From assembly GCF_027111335.1 (NCBI RefSeq), contig NZ_CP114288.1, forward strand, positions 1,178,001 to 1,242,000: 64,000 nucleotides of DNA, read 5' to 3'. The DNA comes from Flavobacterium aquiphilum. GTDB taxonomy: Bacteria; Bacteroidota; Bacteroidia; Flavobacteriales; Flavobacteriaceae. The notes under the pieces are model-generated. The model was not told the DNA's origin. It saw only the letters and a list, made by a program, of their open reading frames with translations, and ran no database searches. Shown in pieces: positions 16,211-24,278 of the stretch. The first letter of the stretch is position 1. Each line of letters begins with the position of its first letter. The position numbers and the translations under genes are program-made.

Positions 16211-17220
16211 GATAATTTTGCGATATTGGTTAATAAATTATTCTTGATTTTTTCAATTACTTCTCCATACTCTTTAACTTTTGAGAAATGAGCACCAACT
16301 ACACCATCATCAGCAGTTAGTTTAAAAATTGGCGCATTTGCTGATTGAGAAAGAGGTACCAAACTATGCAAATTTGGGATTTCACCCAACTTAAAATTAT
16401 CTTCACTTAATATCGAATTTATTGGAGCTAAATTGTTAACTATAGCTTTAGGTATCTGTTTAATGATTTTTTCATAAGCATTTACGGCCCTTTTTTGGCC
16501 ATCTTTAGTTTTAGTTACATATTGTTGAGTAATATACCCAATGAAAGTAAGTTTGAAGTTAATTATCTTTCCATCAATTTTAAAAGCTTCGTTTTCATTT
16601 TCTTCATATTCCCTCAAACCTTTTTTAAAATTGTCGCCCCAACTTTTTAAAGAGGCTTTAATATTATCAACAGCTTTCAAACTAAAAATATCAGATGCCA
16701 TTGGTAAAATATAATAATCTGCTGCCATCAGAACAGACCTATTTATAGCACCTAAAGAAGGGCCTACGTCATAAAAAACGTAGTCGTAATTCAATTTTTC
16801 TAATTTATGATTCAAATCGTCAAAAATTAATGTAGTTCGAATAGCTCTAGCTTCTCCATTAATACTATCAAACCAATCTTTACTCAAAAAATCTTCAAAT
16901 AAGGATATACTTGGATCACCAGGAATTATATCAAATCCAAAACGATTACTTTTAATTATTGGAAGTTCTTTGTCAAAATAATAGCCCGATTTTCTTAATT
17001 CTTTAAATATATCATTCAATGTTCCTGAAGAATTTATTTTTGAAAACAGTTCAAATGTCTGATCATCTTTTAGAGTGTATGTAGTTGCATTTGCTTGTGG
17101 ATCTGCATCAATAACTATTACTTTTTTGTTATGATTTATTTGAAGACATGAAGCAAGATTACACAAAAATGTTGTTTTTCCAACACCCCCCTTATTATTA
17201 AAGACTACAATTGTTTTCAT
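16207..17220 (-). CDS. ParA/MinD-like ATPase paired with SIR2
   Basis: This 337-residue protein begins with a perfect deviant Walker A motif, NNKGGVGKTT (signature Lys10, P-loop Lys15). It continues with DADPQANAT near residue 40 and a Walker-B-like FYDVGPSLGAINR near 150. ParA ATPases dimerise on ATP and bind DNA or membranes. There is no ParB gene nearby, so plasmid partition is unlikely. It is the second gene of the restriction operon, 3 nt after hsdR and overlapping sir2. It could be a sensor or switch for the SIR2 effector; this is inference. Confidence 0.85.
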   Translation of the reverse strand: MKTIVVFNNKGGVGKTTFLCNLASCLQINHNKKVIVIDADPQANATTYTLKDDQTFELFSKINSSGTLNDIFKELRKSGYYFDKELPIIKSNRFGFDIIPGDPSISLFEDFLSKDWFDSINGEARAIRTTLIFDDLNHKLEKLNYDYVFYDVGPSLGAINRSVLMAADYYILPMASDIFSLKAVDNIKASLKSWGDNFKKGLREYEENENEAFKIDGKIINFKLTFIGYITQQYVTKTKDGQKRAVNAYEKIIKQIPKAIVNNLAPINSILSEDNFKLGEIPNLHSLVPLSQSANAPIFKLTADDGVVGAHFSKVKEYGEVIEKIKNNLLTNIAKLS

Positions 17221-17223
17221 ATT

Positions 17224-19671
17224 TTATGCTTTTTTATATAATTCGATTTCTAATTCTTTTACTGCTTCCAAATACTTTTGTTTGTTACCAAACTCTTTAA
17301 TAATTTCAAGCGGAGAGCCAAAATCATCAAACGGTTTCACCCGTAAAACATCAATGCTTTCAATGTTTTCTACTCCTTCGTCGGCATATTTATCTAATAA
17401 AGTCTCCAACACTTTACGGGCTTGGTCACCGTATTTAGTGAAATAATTTCGCTTTTTTACGTTGTCTGCTCGTTCTTTTCGGGTCAAGGGAGGTTGGTCA
17501 TAAGCTACGTGACAAATCAAATCGAACAAATCCACCTGTTTGTCAACGGCATCATATAAAGCTTCAACCATAATACCCTGTTCCTGCAATTCCTTGATAA
17601 TCGCTTCTTTTCTATCGGCTTGGTTCCAAGTCACTAAAAAGTCTTCTAATGAAGCATATTTTCCTTTGATAATTTCTTTGGTGTGATCTTTTAAGCTGAT
17701 GGTTATTGGTTTTCCATTGGAATCAAAAAACAATTCACGGCTTACCAAAACCGAAACATTTACCCCATTGATATATTGTTTTGGTCTTTTTACATATTCA
17801 GTAGAAGGTTCATTAACAGGGTTTCTAATTTTGGGTTTTGCAATTATGATTTCTTCACCAGTTACATCATCAATGATCGGAGTGTTTTCTTCCTCTTCTT
17901 CGTCAATTATAGTAGTCAAATCAGTTTCTTCAGTGATTGGTTTTACTCGTAACGGATCACCATCAAAAGCCGGATCGGCAAAATTATCCGTGGCATTTCT
18001 AAAATCTAAAATAGTAAAGTAGAGTTTATCAAATTCTTCATTAATACGAGTTCCGCGACCTACAATTTGCTTGAACTTCGTCATCGAATTAATGTTGGCG
18101 TCCAATACAAGTACTTTACAGGTTTGTGCATCGACACCCGTGGTCATCAACTCTGAAGTGGTTGCCATAACAGGATATTTTTCTTCCGGGTTAATGAAAT
18201 TGTCAAGTTCCCGTTTGCCTTCTTCATTGTCACCCGTAATTTGGATTACATATTTATAATTTTCGGCAACTAAATCGGCATTGTGTATGGCAATTGCATT
18301 TCGCATGCGTTCAGCATGGTCAATATCCACACAAAAAATAATGGTTTTTGCATAACGGTCAAATCCTTTTAGGTATTCGGTTACTTTTTGAGCAACAATA
18401 TCTGTTCGTTCATCAATAACCAGTTTTCTGTCGAAGTCTTTACGGTTGTATATGCGGTCTTCAATTTCTTTTCCCTCCTTATCCGTTTTTCCCTGTTGCG
18501 GACGATATCCTTCCGCATCGACATTTAAAGCGACTCTAATTACCTTGTATGGAGCTAAAAATCCATCGTCGATTCCTTGTTTTAGTGAATAGGTATAAAC
18601 GGGTTCTCCAAAGTATTCTGTGTTGCTTGTTTCTTTTGTTTCTGTGGGTGTTGCCGTTAAACCAATATGGGTTGCTTTGTTGAAATAGGTCAATATTTCT
18701 CTCCAGGCACTGTCTTCGTTTGCACTACCTCTGTGACACTCATCAATAACAATTAAATCAAAAAAGTCAGGAGAAAAATCTTTGTAGGCATCTTCAATTC
18801 CTGGTTCATTATTCGTCAATCCTTGGTATAATCCCAGAAAGACTTCATACGCTTTATCCGAAGTATCAATTCCTCTTTTTTTATTACTGACCAATTCGTC
18901 TTTTCCATTTCCGTTTGTAATGACTTTCTTTTTAATAATTGTCATTTTGTCTTTGAAATGCTTGAAATCGCCTTTACGGGTTTGATCAATAAGAGCTGTT
19001 CGGTCTGCCAAAAATAGAATTCTCTTTTTTATCCTTGATTTCCACAAACGATAAATAATTTGGAATGCAGTATAAGTTTTTCCTGTGCCTGTTGCCATTA
19101 CCAATATGATTCTGTCTTGACCATTTGCAATGGCTTCAACTGTTCGGTTTACGGCTATTTGCTGGTAATATCTTGGTTTTCTCCCGGAACCGTCTGAAAA
19201 ATATTTTTGTAACGCTATTTTTTCTCCATTATCAGTCGCGATATTTTTGTATTGCTTGTATTTGTCCCATAAATTTTCTGGAGAGGGAAATTCATCTAAA
19301 GAGAGTTCGCTTTCAATGTTTAAGTTATTTACGGTTCTATCGTGAAATAAAAAGCCATCGCCATTACTACTGAAAACACAAGGAATATCTAAAATTACAG
19401 CATAACTTAATGCTTGTTGAATTCCTGAACGAATGGAATGTTTGTTATCTTTTGCTTCGATTACAGCTACAGGATTGTCTTGATAATACAGAATGTAATC
19501 AGCTCGTTTGCGTTCGCCTCTTGCCGTTAATTTTCCTCTTACATAGATTTTGCCATCAGTAAAGAAGACTTCTTCCAAAATCTGCTTATGCAGATCCCAA
19601 CCCGCTTTTTCTAAGGCTGGGGTTATAAATTTTGTACAGATGTCTCTTTCTGATAAATCCTTTTTGTTCAT
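17224..19671 (-). CDS. hsdR: Type I restriction endonuclease subunit HsdR (EcoEI-like)
   Basis: This 815-residue motor/nuclease subunit translocates and cuts unmethylated DNA. The N-terminal nuclease domain has RADYILYYQDNPVAVIEAKD (the D...E-x-K motif). The superfamily 2 helicase follows with ATGTGKTYTA near residue 190, DECHRGSANEDS near 305, GLTATP, and a late IVGRGTRINEEFD motif. The C-terminal part resembles the EcoEI R C-terminal domain, with an acidic EEEEENTPIIDD linker. It is the first gene of the minus-strand defence operon. The ATG at 19671 is preceded by almost 500 nt of gene-free DNA that must hold the promoter. Confidence 0.95.
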   Translation of the reverse strand: MNKKDLSERDICTKFITPALEKAGWDLHKQILEEVFFTDGKIYVRGKLTARGERKRADYILYYQDNPVAVIEAKDNKHSIRSGIQQALSYAVILDIPCVFSSNGDGFLFHDRTVNNLNIESELSLDEFPSPENLWDKYKQYKNIATDNGEKIALQKYFSDGSGRKPRYYQQIAVNRTVEAIANGQDRIILVMATGTGKTYTAFQIIYRLWKSRIKKRILFLADRTALIDQTRKGDFKHFKDKMTIIKKKVITNGNGKDELVSNKKRGIDTSDKAYEVFLGLYQGLTNNEPGIEDAYKDFSPDFFDLIVIDECHRGSANEDSAWREILTYFNKATHIGLTATPTETKETSNTEYFGEPVYTYSLKQGIDDGFLAPYKVIRVALNVDAEGYRPQQGKTDKEGKEIEDRIYNRKDFDRKLVIDERTDIVAQKVTEYLKGFDRYAKTIIFCVDIDHAERMRNAIAIHNADLVAENYKYVIQITGDNEEGKRELDNFINPEEKYPVMATTSELMTTGVDAQTCKVLVLDANINSMTKFKQIVGRGTRINEEFDKLYFTILDFRNATDNFADPAFDGDPLRVKPITEETDLTTIIDEEEEENTPIIDDVTGEEIIIAKPKIRNPVNEPSTEYVKRPKQYINGVNVSVLVSRELFFDSNGKPITISLKDHTKEIIKGKYASLEDFLVTWNQADRKEAIIKELQEQGIMVEALYDAVDKQVDLFDLICHVAYDQPPLTRKERADNVKKRNYFTKYGDQARKVLETLLDKYADEGVENIESIDVLRVKPFDDFGSPLEIIKEFGNKQKYLEAVKELEIELYKKA

Positions 19672-20164
19672 TTGATTTCACTTTAGTTTTTAATGACTAG
19701 CATTTTTTTACAACAACTTTATTTCTTTTGCTTTAATTAAAAGGATATTCTGAAAACTATTTGGCTAATTATAGCATTCGGCGAAGATTTTTTCCTCAAA
19801 ATTGCGACCTAATGTTACTCATTCTATGTTTTTGCTCAAATTATTTTAATTTTTATTTAGATTGTGAATATGATGCATTAGTAATTGGGAAACTGTTTTG
19901 CTATTAATTAGCTCTGACAATAAAGCACTGTTGTTAAATTACCCTACAATCTACAAACATAGCAAAAAGCGACGGGATGTAAAAGGATAAAAAACTAATT
20001 CAGTGGACGATTGGTGCCTTTTTGAAAAAAAGTTATTATTCAAAAACAAACAGATAGAGTGCTCTATAAATTACTTGACAGCCCTTGTTTTTTCTTCTTC
20101 TTTTGTTTGTTTTTAAATTGATGTGCATATATTCAGATCCTTTCTACTGTTGTGTGGCTTGTTT
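19672..20164. other. Gene-free region upstream of hsdR and after mobC
   Basis: No coding sequence is supported. A relaxase gene would be expected directly after mobC on the minus strand, but the minus frames here are broken by stops; the longest small frame, about 30 codons near 20070-20130, is basic and low in complexity. A clear TTTG/TAnnTTTG promoter for hsdR could not be picked out. Confidence 0.5.
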
Positions 20165-20557
20165 TTATAACTGCAACCAATATTCAGCTATTTTTTTTGT
20201 ATGATTGTTTATTTCTTCCATTTTAGAAAAAAGTCTTTTTCTCTCAATTTCAAATAAGAAAAGTTGCTGCTTTAATTCTGGAATTTCTTGTGTATAATTA
20301 ACTTTTTTTGCAATCTGGTTGACGTTGTTTCCAATTGTTTTGAGTTCAGAAGTAAGTACAATTGTTTCTTCCATCAAATCATCTAAAGATTGATTTCTGT
20401 ATTTGTTAATAATTGGTTTTTGTAAAAGATTTTTCCGTGCAAACTCACTTAGTTTTCGGCAAATTGATTTGTTAAATCTTTGTTGCAGAATATTATATTC
20501 CTGAGTGGTCAATCTTAAATGAAGCCATTTTGTGCGGTTCTTATTGTTACTTTCCAT
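20165..20557 (-). CDS. mobC: MobC-like relaxosome protein
   Basis: This 130-residue basic protein resembles MobC mobilisation accessory proteins. It has an N-terminal ribbon-helix-helix-like part (WLHLRLTTQEYNILQQRFNK) and the MobC signature TIGNNVNQIAKKVN (residues about 75-88) followed by a coiled helix. Such proteins bind oriT and help the relaxase load for conjugal transfer. An oriT-like palindrome lies about 75 nt upstream. The relaxase that normally follows is missing, so the mobilisation module looks truncated. Confidence 0.8.
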   Translation of the reverse strand: MESNNKNRTKWLHLRLTTQEYNILQQRFNKSICRKLSEFARKNLLQKPIINKYRNQSLDDLMEETIVLTSELKTIGNNVNQIAKKVNYTQEIPELKQQLFLFEIERKRLFSKMEEINNHTKKIAEYWLQL

Positions 20558-20631
20558 ATCACCATCATTATCATTTTTTTACATTCATTCCTAAAAGTAA
20601 TCTCTGCCACCGAGTTCCGAGGAATTGGGCA

Positions 20632-20667
20632 GCAAGATATCGGTTGTGATACAACCGGACATCTTGC
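20632..20667. other. oriT-like palindrome near mobC
   Basis: Nested inverted repeats: outer gcaagat / atcttgc (20632-20638 and 20661-20667) and inner cggttgt / acaaccg (20641-20647 and 20651-20657) around a 3-nt loop. Hairpins of this kind lie upstream of mobilisation genes in Bacteroidota elements and mark the nick region. No nick site can be fixed from the sequence. Confidence 0.5.
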
Positions 20668-20916
20668 CGATTGCAGGAACGAGGCAATCTTTGAGATTTT
20701 TTAAATAGAGAACTAATTTATGAGTATATTTCAAAGTAAACTATCATCGCTAGATTTTGACTAGAATACTTAACTGTACTAAGCGGTTTAATCTGAATTA
20801 AATGGTTATTCTAAACTAGAGATTGGTGGTCAATTTGAACTGGAATTTACATTTTTTGATTCGTTAAAAACATTTTTCAAAACAAAAAAGAGAAAAAGAA
20901 AGCTGTCCGAAAATGG

Positions 20917-21003
20917 ACAAAAGGCAAAGAAGTGCTATAAGTCCCGAAGGGTGACAGGACGAAGAATGAGGACTGTCATTATGCGCACTTCTTTGCCTTT
21001 TGT
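20917..21003. repeat. Long branched hairpin (structured RNA or single-strand origin candidate)
   Basis: The outer stem is a perfect 19-bp inverted repeat (20917-20935 with 20985-21003). Inside, ataa / ttat adds 4 bp. A mini-hairpin ccc-gaa-ggg (20943-20951) and a tgacag / ctgtca stem (20952-20957 with 20973-20978) branch off. The A-rich left and T-rich right flanks could extend the stem. No gene overlaps it. Confidence 0.7.
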
Positions 21004-21147
21004 ACAATAAATTTGCTTGCTTTTTTCTTTTTGGAATTGTTTTAAACTACTCTCGATTTTGAAGAGTCTATGAAAGTGTACACTTCAAAAACAAATGAAA
21101 AACAAACAACAAAGAAGTGTACTTTTTCAAGCAATTTTAAATTTAAA

Positions 21148-21189
21148 ATCCGCAAAATTCTGACCCTTTTCGGGAAGATTTTTGCGGAT
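21148..21189 (-). terminator. Terminator-like hairpin after the 21218-21478 gene
   Basis: 10-bp arms atccgcaaaa / ttttgcggat enclose a further ccc/ggg pairing (21164-21166 with 21172-21174). It lies 29 nt past the stop of the minus-strand small gene. Confidence 0.5.
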
Positions 21190-21217
21190 CTCTGTAAGGA
21201 ATAAATATGGTTGGGAA

Positions 21218-21478
21218 TTAATTTTTTGTAGTGTTTAGCAAAGTGATTACGTCTGTTAAATTATTAGTTGAAATGTAGTCTAAAACAAAATCTTCGGCCT
21301 CTTTTTTATGATCGGGAGAAGTTAAAAACGAGTTCAAATAAAACTCTTCGTTTTCGTCTGCGATGTGAATAATTTCAGTGAAACCTTTGGTAATTAAAGT
21401 CCCTTTTAGTTTTAATACTTTAAGCTCATTTCGATTATCAATTTCCTTTTTTACTCGAAGTTTTATAATTTTATCCAT
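21218..21478 (-). CDS. Small hypothetical protein of the mobile element
   Basis: This 86-residue charged protein of unknown function begins MDKIIKLRVKKEIDNRNELK. The ATG at 21478 is chosen; an in-frame TTG at 21508 would add ten residues. There is no signal peptide or membrane segment. It lies 102 nt behind an XRE regulator on the same strand, separated from it by a hairpin, and is bounded by the structured non-coding region. No family is recognised. Confidence 0.55.
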   Translation of the reverse strand: MDKIIKLRVKKEIDNRNELKVLKLKGTLITKGFTEIIHIADENEEFYLNSFLTSPDHKKEAEDFVLDYISTNNLTDVITLLNTTKN

Positions 21479-21532
21479 GGCATTAATCTTTTCAATGTTA
21501 TAGCGCAAAAATAAATAATATTTTAAATCAAA

Positions 21533-21554
21533 AAAGAGACTAGAAAGTCTCTTT
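21533..21554 (-). terminator. Terminator of the XRE regulator gene
   Basis: Perfect 8-bp hairpin aaagagac / gtctcttt with a 6-nt loop, 26 nt past the stop of the minus-strand regulator. An A-run on the plus strand (T-run on the minus strand) follows in the sense of transcription. Confidence 0.65.
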
Positions 21555-21580
21555 ATGGAATCAATAATTCTTTTAAAAGG

Positions 21581-21976
21581 CTATTTCCCTTTTAGTAATT
21601 TTTCCAAATATTCGACTTTATCTTTCTCGGCTTGGACTAATCGTTCATATAATTCAACCACCTTGTCAAGTGGATTAAAATTAGGTTGGATATTAATTGC
21701 ATTAATTGTAGAACTATCATGACTTGTAAACGTATTATTGATAACATTTAATACTGTTTCATCACTATAATTTTTGATTGCTTCCGTAGAGACTCCTAAA
21801 ACTTCTGCAATTACTTTTAGTTTTTCTTCGTCCACTATCTCACTTCCTTCGATATTCGAAACAGACTGCTGGCTCACTCCAATAGCAGTTGCAAGTGCTT
21901 CCTGTTTCATACCTCTAAGCTCTCTGATTCGGCTAATATTTCTGCCAATATGTTTTGGTTTTGTTGCTGTGTTCAT
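21581..21976 (-). CDS. XRE-family helix-turn-helix regulator
   Basis: This 131-residue regulator has an N-terminal Cro/C1-type domain: IGRNISRIRELRGMKQEALATAIGVSQQSVSNIEGS contains both helices of the HTH (residues about 10-45). A C-terminal tail ends in a short coiled coil (LYERLVQAEKDKVEYLEKLL) that may dimerise it. It diverges from the HEPN-like gene across a 172-nt gap holding three similar direct repeats, its likely operators. It is probably the control protein of the integrated element. Confidence 0.85.
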   Translation of the reverse strand: MNTATKPKHIGRNISRIRELRGMKQEALATAIGVSQQSVSNIEGSEIVDEEKLKVIAEVLGVSTEAIKNYSDETVLNVINNTFTSHDSSTINAINIQPNFNPLDKVVELYERLVQAEKDKVEYLEKLLKGK

Positions 21977-22015
21977 AAGTCAAAGGTATTTAAAATTCTT
22001 TACAAAAATCACTTC

Positions 22016-22077
22016 TGGTAAAATACAAGTCCGCTTTGGTAAGATACAATTCCCATTAGTTCGGTACGGTACAATCT
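22016..22077. promoter_or_regulatory. Three direct repeats, candidate XRE operators
   Basis: Units tggtaaaatacaagtcc (22016-22032), tggtaagatacaattcc (22037-22053) and cggtacggtacaatct (22062-22077) share GGTAnnnTACAA and are spaced 21 and 25 nt apart, roughly two helical turns. They sit between the divergent XRE and HEPN-like genes. Regulation by the XRE protein is inferred from position. Confidence 0.55.
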
Positions 22078-22148
22078 ATTGCTTACTTGCTATGTATTTA
22101 AACAAAAATACAATTTTTCGCATAATTATCAACCAAAAAATCAAAATT

Positions 22149-23783
22149 ATGGAAGCAATACAATTTCCGCAACAGAAAGAAATGGAGGCTGCAATTTCAG
22201 AACTCCGAAGCTTTATGGATATTACTGCGGTCACTTTGCATGAAGCGAATGTAGCAGGTAAATCAGGTTATATATTAACGATAATCTTGGAAGAAAACAG
22301 TAATCAGATAGCATGTGAAATGTATGATTGGGCAGATAAAATTTTTAAAAGGCATTTAGAAATCACCTATCGCATTGTAAATATCTTGGATGTACAGGAT
22401 TATCTTAAAAATGGAAATCTGTATTATGTGAAATGGTATTTATCAAAGGTTGTTTTATTCAAAAACGGGGAGTTCAATTTTAAGATACAGAATGGATTAC
22501 CAAAGACTAATGAGTTGCTTTCAAAGGCCGAAAAGAAAAATATTGAATTTATTGCTAAAGCAGAATCGCTTAAAAGAGGTGCCCAACATTATGAAGGAAC
22601 AAACAACCATCAAATGGCACTCTATACCATTCATCAAGCTATAAGCCTTCTCTTTCATATAGTTGGCGAATTGACAATGGGAAAACCGCATGTTAACCCG
22701 AGTCTATTACACCATCTTAATCTTGTCAAGAATTTTGCGCCGATTTTGAACACAGTCCTTAATGGCAATAATGCTGAGGATAAATTTATGATGGAGCTCC
22801 TCGACAAAGTCAATAGTAATTTCCCTTTTAAAGCTAAAACAAGAATAAAAAAAGAGACCGTTAAAGCAGTACATAAAAAGCTTCACAACCTTTTAAAGAC
22901 AACAAAAAAAATATACCAGACGCAACTTTCTTATTGTCAGGAAAGAATAGTAGGTTTTATTGAACCGAAGAAAGGAAAAGCAAATTTGGAAGAAATAGTT
23001 GTAAATGATGAAGCTGTTATAACCAATGCAATAACATCATATCTCAAAACAGAAGCAATCTATTGTTTTAACAACGGGCAGACAAAACCAAACCATTTCT
23101 ATTTATTGATTTTTACTCAAAAGCTAAAGGATAATGCTGTGCATGACCTTGCTGATATAATTAAGAGCAAAACTGACGGAAGATGCACAGCAACTTTACT
23201 TATCCATCCTTTTACGGAATTAAAAACCAAACAGCCAGACCAACTATATTTCTTTTTGAACGTCAAAAAAAAAGGAAAAGTTTTATTTAGAGCCAAACAA
23301 ACCGATCTTATCAGTTTAAACCAGACTTTAAATCGTGATTATAAGGAGTCAAAGGATTATCTACAATACAGAAATATTATCGTAAATAATATGAGGGGGT
23401 GGCAAGATGATTACGAATGGGCTTGTTATTCTCCACTAAAGGGAGTTATGCTTCATTACATTATTGAGCAGATATGCTTGGGAATGATTCGGTTGTTTAT
23501 GGGGTATTTTCCCAATCATTTTGCACTATCGTACCTGCTGGAAATTTGCGACTATATCAATCCAAAAGCCAGTATTTTTTTCTCTCGTTTGACCGAGCAA
23601 GACAGAAATTTGTTTCAGGTGCTAAGCAGATCATACCCTACACTTCGCTATTGCTCAACCGACAGTTTTTCGGATAAGGATATGGATTTATTGGAAGAGC
23701 GATGCAATGACTTTGCGCAATTTGCCAATAACATTGTAAAAACAGAATTAGAACGTATTGAAAAATTAGAACCTAAAGTTTGA
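22149..23783 (+). CDS. HEPN-like domain protein of the mobile element
   Basis: This protein of about 544 residues starts at the ATG at 22149; an open frame further upstream overlaps the XRE gene and is not used. The N-terminal 130 residues look like a divergent nucleotidyltransferase-type fold. Next comes a HEPN-like helical domain near residues 140-190 (KRGAQHYEGTNNHQMALYTI). The second half repeats this alternation, with a second alpha/beta segment (HFYLLIFTQKL; LYFFLNVKKKGKVLFRAK) and a final helical part. A canonical HEPN RNase Rx4-6H motif is not evident. Similar proteins are carried by Bacteroidota conjugative elements; their function is unknown. The next gene follows after 4 nt. Confidence 0.7.
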   Translation: MEAIQFPQQKEMEAAISELRSFMDITAVTLHEANVAGKSGYILTIILEENSNQIACEMYDWADKIFKRHLEITYRIVNILDVQDYLKNGNLYYVKWYLSKVVLFKNGEFNFKIQNGLPKTNELLSKAEKKNIEFIAKAESLKRGAQHYEGTNNHQMALYTIHQAISLLFHIVGELTMGKPHVNPSLLHHLNLVKNFAPILNTVLNGNNAEDKFMMELLDKVNSNFPFKAKTRIKKETVKAVHKKLHNLLKTTKKIYQTQLSYCQERIVGFIEPKKGKANLEEIVVNDEAVITNAITSYLKTEAIYCFNNGQTKPNHFYLLIFTQKLKDNAVHDLADIIKSKTDGRCTATLLIHPFTELKTKQPDQLYFFLNVKKKGKVLFRAKQTDLISLNQTLNRDYKESKDYLQYRNIIVNNMRGWQDDYEWACYSPLKGVMLHYIIEQICLGMIRLFMGYFPNHFALSYLLEICDYINPKASIFFSRLTEQDRNLFQVLSRSYPTLRYCSTDSFSDKDMDLLEERCNDFAQFANNIVKTELERIEKLEPKV

Positions 23784-23787
23784 AACC

Positions 23788-24141
23788 ATGGAAGCAGAAG
23801 AGAAAAAAGAAGCTATCGATTTAATGAGTGTAATGGGTGAGATTAGATATTTCGGAAGATTAAAACCTTATAAGAATAAGGACAATTTATTTACCGTGGA
23901 CTTGAAAGTTACAGGCTATACCGATCTTTCTTTAATGATAACTGATTTATTAAAAGCGAGCATATCTGCATTAGAATTTGATTCGGAATGCATTTCTACA
24001 GCAGTTCCTAGCCCTGAGATAAATGTAATGGGATTGTTGGAGATAGCTCTTCAACTTTTTCCACTTGGAGAAATGGAATTGTTAGACGAAATACATAGTC
24101 TTTACTTAAAACAGAAAAAAGAGTCAGATTCTACAGAGTGA
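23788..24141 (+). CDS. Small hypothetical partner of the HEPN-like protein
   Basis: This is a 117-residue acidic, soluble protein (MEAEEKKEAIDLMSVMGEIR). No family is recognised. It begins 4 nt after the HEPN-like gene and is followed by a strong terminator at 24233-24258, so the two form a closed two-gene operon. The tight pairing suggests a dedicated partner of the HEPN-like protein, but nothing in the sequence shows an activity. Confidence 0.7.
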   Translation: MEAEEKKEAIDLMSVMGEIRYFGRLKPYKNKDNLFTVDLKVTGYTDLSLMITDLLKASISALEFDSECISTAVPSPEINVMGLLEIALQLFPLGEMELLDEIHSLYLKQKKESDSTE

Positions 24142-24232
24142 AATACCCTTTTTAGCCCATATCCTCACCATATTTTGATTAGCATTTTAAAAAAACACTG
24201 TCTTATCTTTATTAGGAAAATGATTGTTGAAC

Positions 24233-24258
24233 AAAAAAGACCAGTGATGGTCTTTTTT
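24233..24258 (+). terminator. Terminator of the HEPN-like operon
   Basis: Perfect 11-bp hairpin (aaaaaagacca, gtga loop, tggtctttttt) ending in a T-run, about 90 nt after the preceding stop. This is a textbook intrinsic terminator. Confidence 0.85.
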
Positions 24259-24278
24259 TAATGGAGAGGACTTGAAAG

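Larger units (their letters stand above)
20558..21217. other. Mobilisation and structured non-coding region
   Basis: This 660-nt gap holds no supported gene but much structure: an oriT-like palindrome (20632-20667), a second small inverted repeat (gattgc / gcaatc, 20669-20689), an 87-nt branched hairpin (20917-21003), a 12-nt palindrome aagtgtacactt at 21074-21085 with a partial repeat (aagtgtact) at 21115, and a hairpin at 21148-21189. It is probably the transfer or replication control region of the element. Confidence 0.55.

Noticed and set aside
15338..17220. Thoeris or a defence-associated sirtuin (DSR) for the SIR2 gene
   Set aside because: No TIR-domain partner is present, and the protein is far shorter than DSR proteins, so neither known system fits.
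16207..17220. Plasmid partition locus
   Set aside because: ParA-like ATPase present, but no ParB gene and no parS-like repeats nearby; the gene is tied to hsdR and sir2.
21074..21124. Replication origin iterons
   Set aside because: Only a 12-nt palindrome and one partial repeat were found, with no replication initiator gene in the island; too little to call an origin.
21774..22148. N-terminal extension of the HEPN-like gene
   Set aside because: The frame is open upstream but runs antisense through the XRE regulator and its operator region. The ATG at 22149 gives a normal protein start.
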